From: Rhododendron vialii
Lineage: Eukaryota > Streptophyta > Magnoliopsida > Ericales > Ericaceae
Reading direction: 5' to 3'
NCBI RefSeq assembly: GCF_030253575.1
Contig: NC_080566.1
Location: forward strand, 7,945,501-8,009,500
Length of the DNA stretch: 64,000 nt
Part shown: positions 1-13,246 of the stretch, in pieces
How positions within the stretch are numbered: the first letter of the stretch is position 1
How the letters are laid out: each line of letters starts with the position of its first letter
The notes under the pieces: generated by a model
The model's database searches: none
Seen by the model: the letters and a program-made list of their open reading frames with translations, nothing else
Told to the model about the DNA's origin: nothing
Position numbers and translations under genes: made by a program

Positions 1-83
1 ATTTTTGGATTCATAAGAGCGAACTCGGAATGAGCCCAAACGCGTTTTTTCTTGTGTAGTTCCCTACAAATCTTCCTTACAAA

Positions 84-1840
84 TAGCAGAACTCGGGCAA
101 ATAATGCCTAAGTCATGGATCACTTTTTTTTCAAATTCATCTAGATATGAAAAGAAGAAAAGAAATTGCCAATATATGGACAGGGCCACCTAAAATGACT
201 ATTACACCCTCAAGTTTTTGTGAAATTGCCTATACATGAAACAGAAAAATGAAATTCTCCATTCATGAAACGGAGAAAAAGAAATTCCCCATTTATGGAG
301 TTGGTTTGTAGTTGAATCTGGGTATGGGCATAAGTTGCCCCTTCTATAGATCTAAGGCCATCCACGGTGGTATAAGCAAAAGCCGATTGTTTTTAAAGTT
401 AATAATATTGGTACAAAAGATGGCTCACAATGGTATAATCAAACTTAGCAACATTCTTAGAAATAATCAAATTTTAGATTTTGGATAACCAAAACTAGCA
501 ACCTTTTTCAATAATCAAAATTTGTGAACTCCACTCCACGTAAGTTAACTAGTTCCAAATTTATATACACATGTATTTCAATTGGTATTTTTTTTCTTTT
601 TTACTTCACCCACAAATTATTTCTCTTTCTTTCCCTCAAAAAGTGAAGCTCATATCTCTCGATCATCTATAATTCAACCCATCATCGCCGGATTAAGGTA
701 TTTCACTCTTCTTTCCCGTTTCTATTTTTTTCCCCAAAAAATTCATCATAGGAGGGAAGAAAGTCACCGATTTTTCTCTAAAATTAAGAGAGAAAATCGA
801 TATATTTTTGCCAAAAAAAAAAACCATAAATTGAGGAAAGTGAATGGCAGAAAACAAAAGGGGAGAGAGAGTGAAATTGTAGTGGACCTTTATTTTGGTT
901 ATAGACTAGAAGTGACCATTGTGATTTGTGAGCTCAACATTGTTAATCTTAACAACCTTTAAAGTGAATAATCAAAAGCTGACGTGTCAACTTTTGATTA
1001 TCCTTTTTTGATTATACCACCGTGGATAGCCTAAATTGTCCATTCTATGGATCTAAGTTACACCTTGCATGAGATCATTCTCTCTCTCTACCCTCATCAA
1101 AAACCACCAGTCGGCGACGTCATCTCCAGTGACACCATCTCCGGCAGCGCCCCCCCAGATCTCTCCCCTCACATAGCCTGCAAAAACAAATGGACCCTTC
1201 AAATCCGAAAAATCCGAATATAGAAATTTGCCCGCCATTATCAACCTGGAACAAACCTACCTCTATTTGAAGTGATTAATTGATTATATTCCCTATTTTG
1301 TCAACATTAACTCTTCAATTTCTAATTCAAATGGCAAGACCTCTTTTTCTCCTCACGGGTCTCTCATGTTAATTTATTAGGACTCTATTTTCAGCTTTTG
1401 CCAAGATATAAAAATCTCACATGGACTGAATACAGAGACGAGAGAGACCTTTGGAGGTTTAAGATTGCAGAGACAAGGATATCTTTAGCCCCTTACTTTT
1501 TCTGTATTTCTTTAAGTCCCAAAAAAATTAAAACAAACAAGAAATTGAAGAAATAATGGAAGAAACATGGGATGTGATTTGAGAACCGATAGTCGATTAT
1601 TGAAGTTTTTCGGCCGTTGACGATCAAACGGAGAGATTGCAGTGGTGGGCATCACTGGTCTTTGAACGGATGGAGTTTGAGGAAGAAGAACCTGAGTTGG
1701 TGAGAGAGATATAATAGAGAGGGGTATTTTTGTCTTCAACACCATATATTGGGAATTATTCTTTTCCTTCACATGACTGGGTAATTTCGAAAAAGTGTTT
1801 CATGAGTTGGGCATTATTTGCCCCTCCTACCACTGAACCC
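84..1840. repeat. Possible large inverted-repeat element enclosing a MITE
   Basis: The left end (about 84-115, with the string GGGCAAATAATGCC) recurs inverted near 1805-1835. A further short match occurs between 170-240 and the reverse complement of 1735-1795. Between them, short units of the form GAAATTnCCcAnnTATGgAAC recur at about 168, 220, 250 and 280. The MITE at 356-1031 lies inside. The ends and target duplication are not resolved, and the rest of the stretch shows no coding signal. Confidence 0.35.
356..1031. mobile_element. MITE with TAA target duplication
   Basis: The element starts GGCCATCCACGGTGGTATAA and ends with the inverse of GGCTATCCACGGTGGTATAA. It is flanked by TAA at 353-355 and 1032-1034. 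A 3-bp TAA duplication with short terminal inverted repeats is the pattern of PIF/Harbinger (Tourist-type) elements. The 126-codon open frame inside (582-962) has low-complexity composition and no recognisable domain, so the element is called non-autonomous. Confidence 0.7.
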
Positions 1841-2246
1841 GAATTCCCCCTACTAGCTATTCATTTGTGTATAGTCGGTCGGTACCTATAGTGGAGTAAG
1901 TTCATCCATAATTGAGGTGTACGAAGCGATAAGAACACGTAAAAAGCACGAAAATACAATAGACTAGATTAGCAAGAGGCTGTCTATTCGACACCTTTAG
2001 AGGCGGGTACCGTAGGCTTTCAAAAAACATTTTCCCTAGGTACAAGAAATTAACACAACTATCCCAACTCCTACGGCCCTACCCAACCCATTAACAAGGG
2101 CCTTAATATCCTCTCTATAAAAATTAAACCTAATCCAAGTGCAGCTAAATAATCGTTGGACCGAGTGCTCCAGTTCCACAGGCTTTTCACCTTTACCATA
2201 GTCAATGTGTTTGTTCCAAGCAGGCTTAGGCAAATTGACTAGTAGG
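1035..2246. other. Intergenic, no gene recognised
   Basis: Short open frames occur here on the minus strand (1053-1244, 1512-1772, 2036-2233), but none shows a domain, a splice-consistent continuation or convincing codon composition. The right end of the putative inverted-repeat element falls at about 1840. Nothing else can be supported. Confidence 0.5.
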
Positions 2247-2689
2247 GTTTAATCAAAAAGGCTTTCCCGGCCGGTGCCAAAATTTAAAACCCCAAAAGGG
2301 GTAATGTGATACATATGACAAATTGTAATCTTAGGCATGCAAGGAAGAAATTTACAGCTTGACAAGATTAATGGTTTGTCAAAAAAGGACTAACCACAGA
2401 GGAAGCCATTGGTATCACAAATGTGTTTTTCATGGATATAACAAAGGGAAAATGATGGACCAAGACGTGTTTTGATAATTAATACCCGCCAAGGACATGT
2501 AGGTAGTTTAATAAAAAAAGCTTTCCTAGCCGGTGCCAAAAGGGGTAATGTGATACATATGACAAATTGTAATCTTAGGTATGAAAGGAAGAACTTTACA
2601 GCTTGACAAGATTAATGGGTTGTCAAAAAAGGACTAACCACAGAGGAAGCCATTGGTATCACAAATGTGTTTTTCATGGACATAACAAA
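2247..2689. repeat. Direct duplication, two ~175-200 bp units
   Basis: Unit 1 (2247-2444) and unit 2 (2516-2689) are near-identical. They share CCGGTGCCAAAA, AGGGGTAATGTGATACATAT and a long block ending TTTTTCATGGAyATAACAAA. Unit 1 carries about 16 extra bases after the GGTGCCAAAA string. The 71 bases between the units are unrelated. No terminal repeats of a transposon were seen, so this looks like a local duplication. Confidence 0.85.
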
Positions 2690-4047
2690 CAAAAGAAGGC
2701 TGCATCCATGATTCATGTTTTCTGTTTTTTATTTCATATGGAAAGGATTTATAATAAAAGAGATAACAACAGTATACAAGTGCACAAAACTACATAACAC
2801 AAAACTGAGACTAGAAGGGTAGGAGTTAGGCGAAGCATAGGTGTCGTGACTAAATATCCGTCCTGCCCGTAGCATACAGAAAGTGCCAGGCTCCTGTAAC
2901 TAAGCAATTTAGCAAACGAAACAAAAGCAACTAGGGCTTGCTTCGCCAGAGCATAGTCCTGTTGAATGTCATTGCGTGGAACCTTTGAGATTCGATAGAA
3001 AGAGAGCCAAGATATGACTATCTCCGGTAAAGGGTTCTACATCAAAACTGTGTCAGCACAACGTCCCCCAGGCTTCCTGCCTATCTGGAGTACGGTATAA
3101 AAAAACAGCCATAAAGATGTATGCGACAGTACCATTGTGCATGTAAGATAGGCCTTTATAGCAGCAAAGAATGGAATTGATTTACAAGTTCACAAAATTA
3201 TCAGAAGGAAAACTCTCCAAGAATAACAAGAGAAAAGGAGTCTGGTTTAAGTCTCCAGCCAAACAATCCTAAAATAAGAGGCCACAACTACAACCAGAAC
3301 TCTGAAGGCTATGACCAAGGCACCAAAGCACATAGTTGGCAAAAAGCAGCTGGGTTTTGGCAGATATCGGACAATTAAGAGTGACCACAAAAAAAAAAAA
3401 AGATGATTAAGAAAACAATACAAGATTAAGTCAGACTTTGCTAGTGGAAACCCTTTAATTAATCAAGCATGAGTATTTATCCTATAGTAATGATTAGATG
3501 TCAACCTTTTCTATTACTTTTCTGCCAACTTGCACGAGCTGATTTGGCAGCCAAAAAGCCATACTGATCTCCAGAAACAGAAAATTAATACATCTTGGTG
3601 GTGGAAGAGTTGGCAAAGTAGTATTTTAAGTGTCCACCTGCAGTTACCTGATCAAATTCGCTTGCAGTAATAGTCTTATTAACCAGATGTCGTTTTAAAC
3701 AGACTTTGTGCTAATCGCACTTTGATGGGAAGGGCCGAACGTAGACGCAAATTAGTAATTGATCCTTTCCCGAACCCGCCACGGGTCTGAAATACCAATG
3801 GGGTGTCAAAGACACGGACAAGGAGGAAGACAGTCATGCCAAAATACGAAAAGTGGTTCATTGGAGTTTGCCAACGTACAGTCTTCTTTACAGGTCCTTA
3901 ATTTTCTATTTTCTATCATAGTATCAGAGCCAACATGAGGGAACCGAAGAAAGAAAGTAGCTCGATCACACTCAAGTAGCTATGCCAGTCACTCCCTCCA
4001 CCATTTTTGTCTAGCAAATAAATTTTACGCAGTAAGTTAACGCAACT

Positions 4048-4089
<42 letters not shown>

Positions 4090-7000
4090 GGAGGGCCCTA
4101 GCTATGTCCTGTGGGCTTCACATCCATAGGTAGGGACTGAGGGTCAACAAGAGATAATAAAACTTTCAAAAATGATAGGATACATGAAACTCGGTCCATG
4201 AAAGTGTCTATGAATGGAAATGAATGGTCCATGTATTGTACCAATCCTCTAAAACTTTTTTCCTATGGACCTTGAGCAATCATTTTCATGGCAAGATAAA
4301 GGTACAAAAATTGCACGGTACAAATCAAATTATGCTCCACCATCACCACCACCTCAACATCCTACCCAGAACTAATAATAAAAGGTGTACAGAAACAATG
4401 TCATATTTAGTTCAGATCAACCCCTTCCTTACAAGCTGCCTAAAGACAAATTTTATTTTATTTTTCTACTAAAGTAGTGATTAATTTTTAATATTATCTG
4501 TCTGTCCATATCGTGAAGTGCTAATCATTTCTGGATACTTCTAAGTGATGATACTCCCAGCAGCCATTATACAAAATAAACAAGGGGTCAATATTTTTCG
4601 AATTCTTTAGACCACTTGGTGACTTAAACCTCAAGAAGTAGATTCAGAAAACCCACTTTTTTGCTATATTTATTTTTGGTTGTTAATGGAGAAATAAATT
4701 CTAGTATAAAAGCAAACACAGCCAGTCTAGTATTTTAAACAATCTCTTTTGCTTCTTATGGAGTGGAGAGTCTATGAGTCCCTCAATTCTAATTAACTCT
4801 AGCTATATATTGCAGTAATTAAGAAAACTTCAATGTATCCCATAATTCCTTATCATAGGCATTCAAATGTATCTAGCATTCGATGAACTGCGTAAATATA
4901 ATATCCCTATGTGATCGTGCTATGTATATTTTTTTCATTTTTTTTTCTGCATTCTGAATCTACCAAAGCACAATCCAAGGCATTGGTAACAAAGCTCAAC
5001 GCTAGTTCCAACTACTGATAGAGTATTTTTATGCGTAATTTTCATTTAGATGAACCGGCGATCATTCTCTGATCTGTCAATTCAAACAAAAACACTTACG
5101 GTATAGATTAAATTTTCAAAAATACACCTACCACGTCACTCTAAATGAGATCTGCACTTTTTTTTTCCCACACAATTTTCCTCACAAGAATCATCATCAT
5201 CATTAGTATTTAATTAAAAAGTAGTACTGTGGTGTAACATCAAAACCACCCCACTACATTTAATGAGAATCTTGATGACTATGCAAAGTAGCATAATCCC
5301 TCATTGAGTATCAAATTATTTTTAAACCTAAGACCCTACTTAATTATAACAAGTGCATACAGAATAATATGAAGGTCAACATTATTTGACCCACTCTTTT
5401 GGTAATTTAATCTAGGATCTTTAGCTAAACTAGATGCTTCAATTGATTAATTTGCTAAAATTTTGGGGTGAAAAGGTGGTAATTGACTATTTCGGATTAA
5501 GACTAGCTCTTTAATAAAAAAAAAAGAAAAAAGTGTACACATAAGCGTGAGATGTAGACTCATGGGAACGACTACTATACACACCCCTAGAAAGGATATA
5601 TGAATGGAATAACTAGTCAGGGATCAACTTCACTAATCTACTAAACAGCTATAGATGCAATACACAAAAGATCCTCTTAAATTACATGACCATTCAAATT
5701 GTGAGAACTTTGTCTTGCTCTCCATCATATCCCTTTGGTGACTTTGGGTTCTGACTAGAGTGATATAAGGGTAAAACAGATGTGGAAATTGACTTTAAAA
5801 CCCATTCACGATAGCTATCGGTATATAAAGGAAAATCATCGTATCTGTTGCGGGCACGTTCCCATCGAATGATTCGGTGTCACTTTCCTAATGGACATAT
5901 ATGGACAGTGGTACAAAGTCAAAATGTCAGCCACTTCTGCTCTGATACGCTTTGGTTTCATCGTTGACATACATTGCCCATTATGGAAGAGTTTTGTCCT
6001 AATTTTATTATGTCATGATGCATTGCAATACTGAAACAACCAGGGATGGTGCAGATCAAAAAAAAAAAACCAGGGATGGTGCGCCCCCTGTGGTGACGTA
6101 AGGATGTAATAATTTGGAGATAGCAGAGACTTCTTCCGTGGGAATATGAAGGATTTTTCATATTGGAAAACATATCAAACACTTCCTGGAATTCTAGACG
6201 GGAGTTTGCCACAAGTTGCATCTCCAAGTGGTAGAGTGGGAGGAGCACCACTAACCATTTTGAGCATGAGAGGTGACTATCCCCCCACGGGAAACCTCTG
6301 TTGCTAGCTAGTCTTCGTCTTATCCTCTCATTATGCATGGGGCCTCTGAAGCATATAACCCTGGTAATGTAAAATAAATGTACTACTATTTGTACAATTT
6401 AGAGAGAAACACCCATAAAAGATCACCAATAGATGGGTGAGTGGCTCCTCCAGCACTAGCATGGTTGTAAAAAGGTGCATGGAGAGCAGCTGTGATTGGT
6501 AGACGAAATCCTACAATTTCAGCATGCACTTCTACAGTCAACATGTTTCGAATTTAGATAGGGTGCGTGGATCAAGAGTACTAAAGAATTTTGTATTTTC
6601 CTGGTGTGGTGTTCCATTAACAAGCTTTTGCAAAGCATAAAGGAATTATCTAAATGGAATAAGTGTACTAGATTTGGATCATACCTACGGGCCAAACAAG
6701 GCACATCTTCGTGCGAAAGTGGGGAATTTTGCTATCCAAAGAATCAAAAGTAAGAAACTAGAAAAGTATAGCAATTGGAGCTTTGCAAGGAGAAAATGTT
6801 AAAATATTGGTCATTAGTTGTCTGACATGGATAAAGTGAGAAATCTTATTTACTTTCATTGGTTGTTAGCTAGAAAGATTACGTTCAAATTATCTTAACT
6901 ATAGAGGCTTATCTCTATCGTACCACAATCTAGGGCACATGGTTAGTTGGTTACAACTTCTTCATTCCTCGTTCTAGAAGGATCCTCATTGAAGAAAACA

Positions 7001-8439
7001 TGCTTTTTTTCTATACATTAATAGATATGGATGAGGAGGTGATAAGGAAAAAATGCTACCTTTAAAACATGACAAGAAAAGCTCAAAGTTATGAAAAAGA
7101 CTTAAATTACCTGGAAGTATCCAGTCAAAGAGCTTATAATCAAGCGACAATTACCACATTATTCAAACCAATAACAAATTATGGTACACCAAAAAATTGG
7201 TCAATTTAAGTGTGAGTATGGTACAAACCTTGTCCCCGGACAATCTTATAGGCAGCTTGCTGGGCGGTGATGTTTCGGTATGGAGCTTGCTGAGTATTCC
7301 TGTGGTGGTAGGGACTTGTAGGAAATTAATTTTGATCTGGTATGGGTTTCGCGGATTGTTGATGTTTGGGTAGGTGCTTTGTTGCACATTATGATTTTGA
7401 TGGGAAGCTTAAGAGGTATTGGACCTATTGGTGTATTACCCAGCAGAAGAAATGAAGAAATGGTAGATAGACTGGGAAGCATTCAAATGCTCGGAAAACC
7501 CATGAATCTTAGCAACGCTTTCAGTACTACCAGACCAGAGTGATAATCTGGGAGCTGCAACCTCATTCCAAAATCTGGATATTCAAGAAACGGACTTACA
7601 AATCCTCCCACAATCGAAAGATGTATGTAAAGAATGAGAAGACTTTCTTTTATTTTTTTTAACGTTACGTAGGTGAACCATCCAGCTTAATTATGACACC
7701 AGCAAAAGGTTCCTATATTTGCTACACATTAAGTAGGAAAATTTATCTTTCATCAAAAAAAAAAGTAGGTGAAATATTCAGCTGAATTATGACAAGTAGA
7801 AACTCCCGCAATAAATATCCTTAGAAAGAGTAAGACCACCCCTTGCAACGGATTTGTATATTGTGATACATTATCCAATTGGGCACCAAAACGACAGTAG
7901 TAAAAAAACCAACCTGAAAAACCATCAAGGCATCAACCAACATACCCAGTGATATCTTATAGCGGTAACTCGTGCCAATAGACTTAAAAGCACCTATAAA
8001 TAGGTTTACCACTTTTCCTTAATTCCAATCATTCAGTCAATAATAGTTCAAATCTGTCTATCAAGTGCTTATCCAGTGGCAGATCAAAAAAAAGAAGTGC
8101 TTATCCAGTGCCCTAGGTTCAAATTCATGTCCACCATCCTCTATGATTGCATTTCTATGAGTACATGAAAACCAAGAGGATAAGGAACAAGCAACTTTGT
8201 TCACTAGATAGCACAACAAATCTATAACTAAAGCGAAGAATTATCCTGGGAATGATCGCAACACTCTAGAGCTTCAAGCAAAGATGAGTCTGTGAAAAGC
8301 CAATAGCAAGAATATACCAAAATATTCCACATCACCTTATATAAAAAATAAAAAATTACGGGAATCATTCCTCATCTCTTGGAAGTTATTAAAAGACAAC
8401 GATGAAAGTAGTAGGTTTGGAAAGAAAATATGAATCAAC
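2690..8439. other. AT-rich intergenic stretch
   Basis: No conserved gene is recognisable over this 5.7 kb. Open frames are short, occur equally on both strands and have no domain signature. A (TC)18 microsatellite lies at 4051-4086. Short poly-A/T runs are frequent. The stretch may contain degraded transposon sequence, but no intact ends were found. Confidence 0.5.
4051..4086. repeat. (TC)18 microsatellite
   Basis: A perfect dinucleotide run of 36 bases. Similar GA/CT tracts recur throughout the window. Confidence 0.95.
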
Positions 8440-8449
8440 CCCATACTCA

Positions 8450-8722
8450 ACCAACTAGGACTAGCTCAGTTGGCCAGAACTCTTGTATTTCACTAGGAGG
8501 TCAAGAGTTCGAGTCTTCCTACTTGCGTGTGGGTATTCTTTCCTTTGTAGTTGTTGGGTTATTTCTCCCCTTAATGGGGCTTGTAGTTGAGTTAGGCTTA
8601 TAATGATTCAGTGGTTTGGTTATCTCGTAGACTCTAACACAATGAATGTAGAGTCCTGTGATTTGTACTTTGTACTTGATATATGATGTAATGATCTCTC
8701 CTACCGATTGACAAAAAAAAAA
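8450..8722 (+). mobile_element. tRNA-derived SINE, family A copy 1
   Basis: The 5' part resembles a tRNA gene and its pol III promoter. An A-box-like TAGCTCAGTTGG lies at about 8461-8472 and a B-box-like GAGTTCGAGTCTTCC about 40 bp later. The body ends CTACCGATTGAC followed by an A-tail. A 10-bp duplication CCCATACTCA flanks it (8440-8449 and 8723-8732). A relative lies at about 41,613. Anticodon-arm structure and a 3' acceptor stem are not intact, so this is a SINE and not a tRNA gene. Confidence 0.8.
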
Positions 8723-8732
8723 CCCATACTCA

Positions 8733-10617
8733 CCTCCCAAGCTTGACAATTTTTCATAAGCATAGAAGTCTTGAAACTTGACATCTAATGGTGACTTCTG
8801 AATGACGCTAAAACTCGGTTTAAGAAAATAAATTAGGTACATGTCATGAATAACTTATCATCTATGAATGATACTTCTGAAGCAAGAAGTAAGATTGTAT
8901 TACTAACTTGACAAAATATTCATAGTTGTCAAAGCTGTTTTCTTGGCTTAATACTTGCCAGCCCACATGTTTCTGCTAGCCTTTATAAAACCATAAAACA
9001 ACTATTGAAGGAAGGACAAGGTAACAGCTTTGTCAGACAAACTCCAAGAGTAACTATGCTGTTTCCTCATCAATAAAACCCAAAATGTAGCAAACTTGCA
9101 ATCCACCTCGATGAGTTTAGTATGCTGATGGAAAAAAAGATTATTAGCAATAAAGATCATGGCATGATTGCCAAAATACTTGAGTAGAAAAAGCAATATC
9201 AAAATCTTGAAGGAAAGACTGACCTCGTAAAAATTCTCAGGCATTCGAGCAATAGTGCAATATGCAACTCTAGTACTAGGTCAAGTAACAACATTTTGCA
9301 TCTTACTACACGAAGTAACAAAATAGTTGCAATTATTGCCAACAAAAACTGTGAGACTATAAGCCCAATATGCATCACTAAACCTGGTCAAAGTCAAGGA
9401 AGGTCTGTGACTAGCAGTCCTAGGTTACTAGCGATATCACATAAAGCAAGATAGGACAGAATCGACAGACAACATTAAAGTGAGGTGGTGAGGAGCATGT
9501 ATAAACTGACTAACCACAATAGAAGCAAAAGTAATGTCTAGACGAGTAATAGGGAGACAACAAATTTACCAACTAATCGTCGATATCGGCCTACGTCTGG
9601 AAATTGATCCACCCAAAAGATCAGAGAGACGAGATCAATGCCAAGGAACAAAGAGAGAACCCAAGAGCAATGCCTCGACACTGAGGGGAAGTTTAAAGGA
9701 GGTTTGTCCTTTCTTGGACTATAATGCAGCAGGTTGAAGGAGCCCACTTCACAACAGTTGGCTGTCCTGATAGCATAGAATGCATAGCGACATTAAAGAA
9801 CTTTGATTGGGATGACAAGGCAACAGAACGATGCAAATGCATTTCCTTTCTTTTGGTTTTTGTTTTTGCTGTTTCTATTTGTTTGGACAAACTATGTACA
9901 TTTAATCTGCCAAACTCTGAGCTCCTTCATACTGAGCTACTTGAAAACAAGATGACCAAACACTTTTTTTTTGTGTCTCCATCTCATTCCCATGAATCTT
10001 TTCGGCCTTTGAAACCAAAGGCAAGCATCAGAAAAGAAGCACTGTGGTAGAAATCCAAGGATCAGAAGCATATTTGTTGTAACCATTTTGACAGTCTCAG
10101 ATAAATCATATCAACCGAACAGTTCATTGGGTAGAGAGAATACCAAATACACATAAGTTAGAAGTTTATTCTGTCTTGCAATGCTGCTATGTCTGATCTT
10201 GCTTCACTTGAAATTGTTGTGCACGATGTAAAACGTATTTCTCTGGCATTTTTATGTTGGAAAAAGGCAAAAAGCAAAAACAATCAGAGCAAAGTTAAAA
10301 CGTGATAACTAAAAAAGTTAGCTACTATGAAATCAACACGTACGGAAAATACAAATCTGTGCAATTATCATAAAAACACCAGTTAGTTATCTTCCTCTCT
10401 ACACATCAAATAATACATATTCATCTTCACCCATGTCATCACATAGCAACATTTTATGACCTTCTATGTGAAGTGAAATTAGGAGCAGTGCAGTTGGCTA
10501 TGTATTGTCTACTACTGTTTTAAAGTGAACACCTTTTTGGACTTAAGTTTAAGACTGGCTCACACTTTTGTTTCCCTAACTACCTAAAGAAACTGCCACC
10601 CAAATTTCTTCTCCCCT
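8733..10617. other. Intergenic, no gene recognised
   Basis: Overlapping open frames on both strands near 9534-10050 have no domain or splice support, and neighbouring frames are equally open. Composition is AT-rich with scattered A and T runs. Confidence 0.45.
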
Positions 10618-10714
10618 CTTTTTTACTTTTTTGTGAGAGGGATGGAGAGCGGAGATAGCAAGGCTCGAACCCCAAAAGTGGGATATAGCACCACAAGGGA
10701 AACCAAAGCCCGGT
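10618..10714 (-). mobile_element. Probable SINE fragment
   Basis: Read on the minus strand this piece contains GGTTTCCCTTGTGGTG followed about 25 bases later by GGGGTTCGAGCC. That is a B-box-like core in the context typical of tRNA-derived plant SINEs. No target duplication or tail could be assigned, so it is probably truncated. Confidence 0.4.
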
Positions 10715-10779
10715 CTCTTTTCTACTTTCACATCCCAGATTTTCCATTATAGGTTAATCTCAATTCCTGATTTTACTCT

Positions 10780-10833
10780 TTCCATCTTTTGCACAATCCG
10801 ATTTGCACACGCATTGTGTGTGCCTGCGTCTAG
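10780..10833 (+). mobile_element. Orphan Helitron 3' end
   Basis: The sequence GCACACGCATTGTGTGTGC can form a hairpin and is followed by CTGCGT and CTAG, then T. This is the expected 3' terminus of a Helitron (subterminal hairpin, CTRR end, insertion before T). The preceding bases CAATCCGATTTGCACACG match the 3' end of the Helitron ending at 22,109. No matching TC 5' end was found, so the rest is degraded or not recognisable. Confidence 0.6.
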
Positions 10834-11715
10834 TTACTATAGAACTTGAGGAAATATCCAAAGTTAAATTACATGTACAACTTTTTTAATGATAACTCAA
10901 GTGTTCGGATCAACTTATGTTGTTACTAATTTAATTTGATTGGTCTTTGAGATGAGTTTTATTACCTACTTGTGATTTTAAGCGGGCTTCTAAAGGGACT
11001 AATACCCTAGTAAAATCTGTTAACGTGGGATTAGTTGTATACCCATTTAGACTTGGTCTTCTCATCTCCTTATAACTCTCCTAAGAATTAGAGGAATATT
11101 CTCTCAACCCTAACAAACTAGCTAATGTTAGCGTATATTTTCTATATATAGTCGCATGCCTATGTAGCTTAAGATATGTACTAATACACCAGAATACTAC
11201 TTACTTTCCTCCTCGCTCTGGAAAAATCTTTTACCTTTTTTCTTCCAAGCAGTACTCTACCTAGGAAAAATAAAAGCTTTTGTTATTTCTTGAACTCTAT
11301 TGGTTGCTTTCATTGATTATTTCGAGTGTCGGGAAAATACATGGTGCGTGAGAACTTGAAGGTCTTGGGAAAGGAGTATCATTCAACCCAGTGTAGGAGA
11401 GCGCTATCATATACCTCGACCACCCCACAGGCTATTCTATTCCTTTTTCTATCTATTTAGTTTTGTCAATTTGATCTATGAATATTATTTAGAATTATTA
11501 TTCCATCAGAATTTCCTGTTGCATATATTTTCTCCAACAACGCACACCTCGACTAATCTGAGGGCCCAACATCACTGCCCACCCACGGGGAGTCCAATTT
11601 AAAACTTACAAGCAATCAAATTCACTCATACACAAAAAAGAGAAAAATGTAGCAGGTTTACGACTCTACAAATAAATTGTTCTAGACAAAAAGTCCAATT
11701 ATTGGAACTTCTACA
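10834..11715. other. Intergenic, no gene recognised
   Basis: No domain, repeat structure or RNA gene could be supported between the Helitron end and the 327-bp duplication. Confidence 0.45.
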
Positions 11716-12375
11716 CAAAATGAATTCTTTTCCACAAAAAAAGTCCAAGGAAATAAACGTTCCAAGGGAAAATTCAGAGCAAAGTAATAATGAGGGAGAA
11801 AATCCACATACCACTGACTGATTCGAAGGGACATCTGTCGAAGAGAGAGAGAGGGAGGGGGGGGGGTCACTTTTGGTTGATTCTTGCCTTCTTCGAGCTC
11901 TTTCGTGTTCGAAGAAGAGCGGAAGAGGCCATAATTGGGCCGGGGCTTCTTTTGGGCCCGTATAGATGTGCGCAATGGGCTCGTTTTTACCTTTCTTGGA
12001 ACTGGCCTTTTCGTGTCTTAGGTGGACCTGTATAGCTCTGTGCAAAATGAATTCTCTTCCACACCAAAAGTCCAAGGAAATTTTTTCTGGAAACGTTCTA
12101 AGGGAAAATTCAGAGCAAAGTAATAATGAGGGAGAAAATGTACATACCACTGACTGATTCGAAGGGACATCTGTGATCTGTCGAGTAGAGAGAGAGAGAG
12201 AGAGAGAGAGAGGTCACTGTTGGTTGATTCTTGCCTTCTTGGAGCTCTTTCGTGTTCGAAGAAAAGCGGAAGAGGCCGTAATTGAGCCGGGGCTTCTTTT
12301 GGGCCCGTATAGTTGTGCGCAATGGGCTCGTTTTTACCTTTCTTGGAACTGGCCTTTTCGTGTCTTAGGTGGGCC
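11716..12375. repeat. Tandem duplication, ~330 bp x 2
   Basis: Two head-to-tail units (11716-12042 and 12043-12375) each run from CAAAATGAATTCT to GTGTCTTAGGTGG. Each contains a GA tract at the same place, impure in unit 1 and (GA)n in unit 2. Units differ by scattered substitutions and small indels, for example an extra block near GGAAATTTTTTCTGG in unit 2. Open frames on both strands are by-products of this duplication. No known domain was seen. Confidence 0.85.
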
Positions 12376-12770
12376 ATAGATCTATTTTCTTGTTTGAGAG
12401 ATACTTATTCACGGCGGAGCCTTACGCAATCTCAGTCGTCCGTCTCGGCAATTAATGGTTGAGATATATTTTTAAACTATTACCGGTAATAAATATTTTT
12501 TACCAGCAATAGTTTATTTTTAATCCGGACCATCTAAAACACTTTTGAAATGCAGATTTACGGAGGTTCCATTTAAAAGTTTTTCCCTCCTTGTTTTTGG
12601 TCGTGGTCTTGGGGTACAATCAAACTGTTCTGTTCTTTTTCAATGCTAGTGAAACTTGCGCTACGAGTATGGTTTTCCAGCACCTAAAAAAAGGTGAGTG
12701 TAAAAATTACTATCCGAACGAAGTAGAAAATTCGAGAATAGAAAATGACATACTCCTAACTCCTAAGATC

Positions 12771-12798
12771 GGGGGGGGGGGGGGGGGGGGGGGGGGGG
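12771..12798. repeat. 28-base poly(G) tract
   Basis: An uninterrupted run of 28 G residues abuts the outer end of the left arm of the 12.8-15.3 kb palindrome. Long G homopolymers are rare in plant DNA and can form G-quadruplexes. The exact length in an assembly may be unreliable. Confidence 0.8.
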
Positions 12799-13246
12799 TG
12801 GCACAACCAATCTAATAGATTGGAAAATAACTTACCTATTTTTTGGGGGGTAAGTCGTTTTACGGCTGAGTTGGGATTTTGAACAACCAAATACCGGAAA
12901 TTATGTAAAATGTTTTCAGCAAAAAAATTTAACGTCCAAACAAATGGAGCCTAAATAATTCTTGACCACTTTCCTTCTAAATATAGATAGCTTGATTAAA
13001 GGCTTCAAAATTAGTTAATACTTACAAGATAATAAGTCCTAGAATTTTGAACGATTTTCGCACATCACCAATGGCTTGGAGTATTCATAGGGAGCCTAGA
13101 CTGGGGGGGAAAAATTACAGCCATGTGAAGAGTACACCTATTTAACATGAGGAAACATATTTACAAAATCTTAATTACAGAAGTTAATCTGCATAAGGGG
13201 ATTTCAGATTCAAATAAATAACATAATTTACACGAGCTCCATAGCC

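Noticed and set aside
582-962. 126-codon ORF
   Set aside because: It lies wholly inside a TAA-flanked MITE, with F/S/K-rich low-complexity sequence.
8450-8530. tRNA gene candidate (A- and B-box-like motifs)
   Set aside because: There is no foldable cloverleaf or acceptor pairing, and an A-tail with flanking duplication shows it is a SINE.
9534-10050. Cluster of overlapping ORFs on both strands
   Set aside because: Both strands are equally open, and no domain, splice sites or conserved motif was seen.
11626-12379. ORFs of 97-174 codons on both strands
   Set aside because: They are produced by the 330-bp tandem duplication and GA tracts; the repeated peptides simply mirror the DNA repeat.
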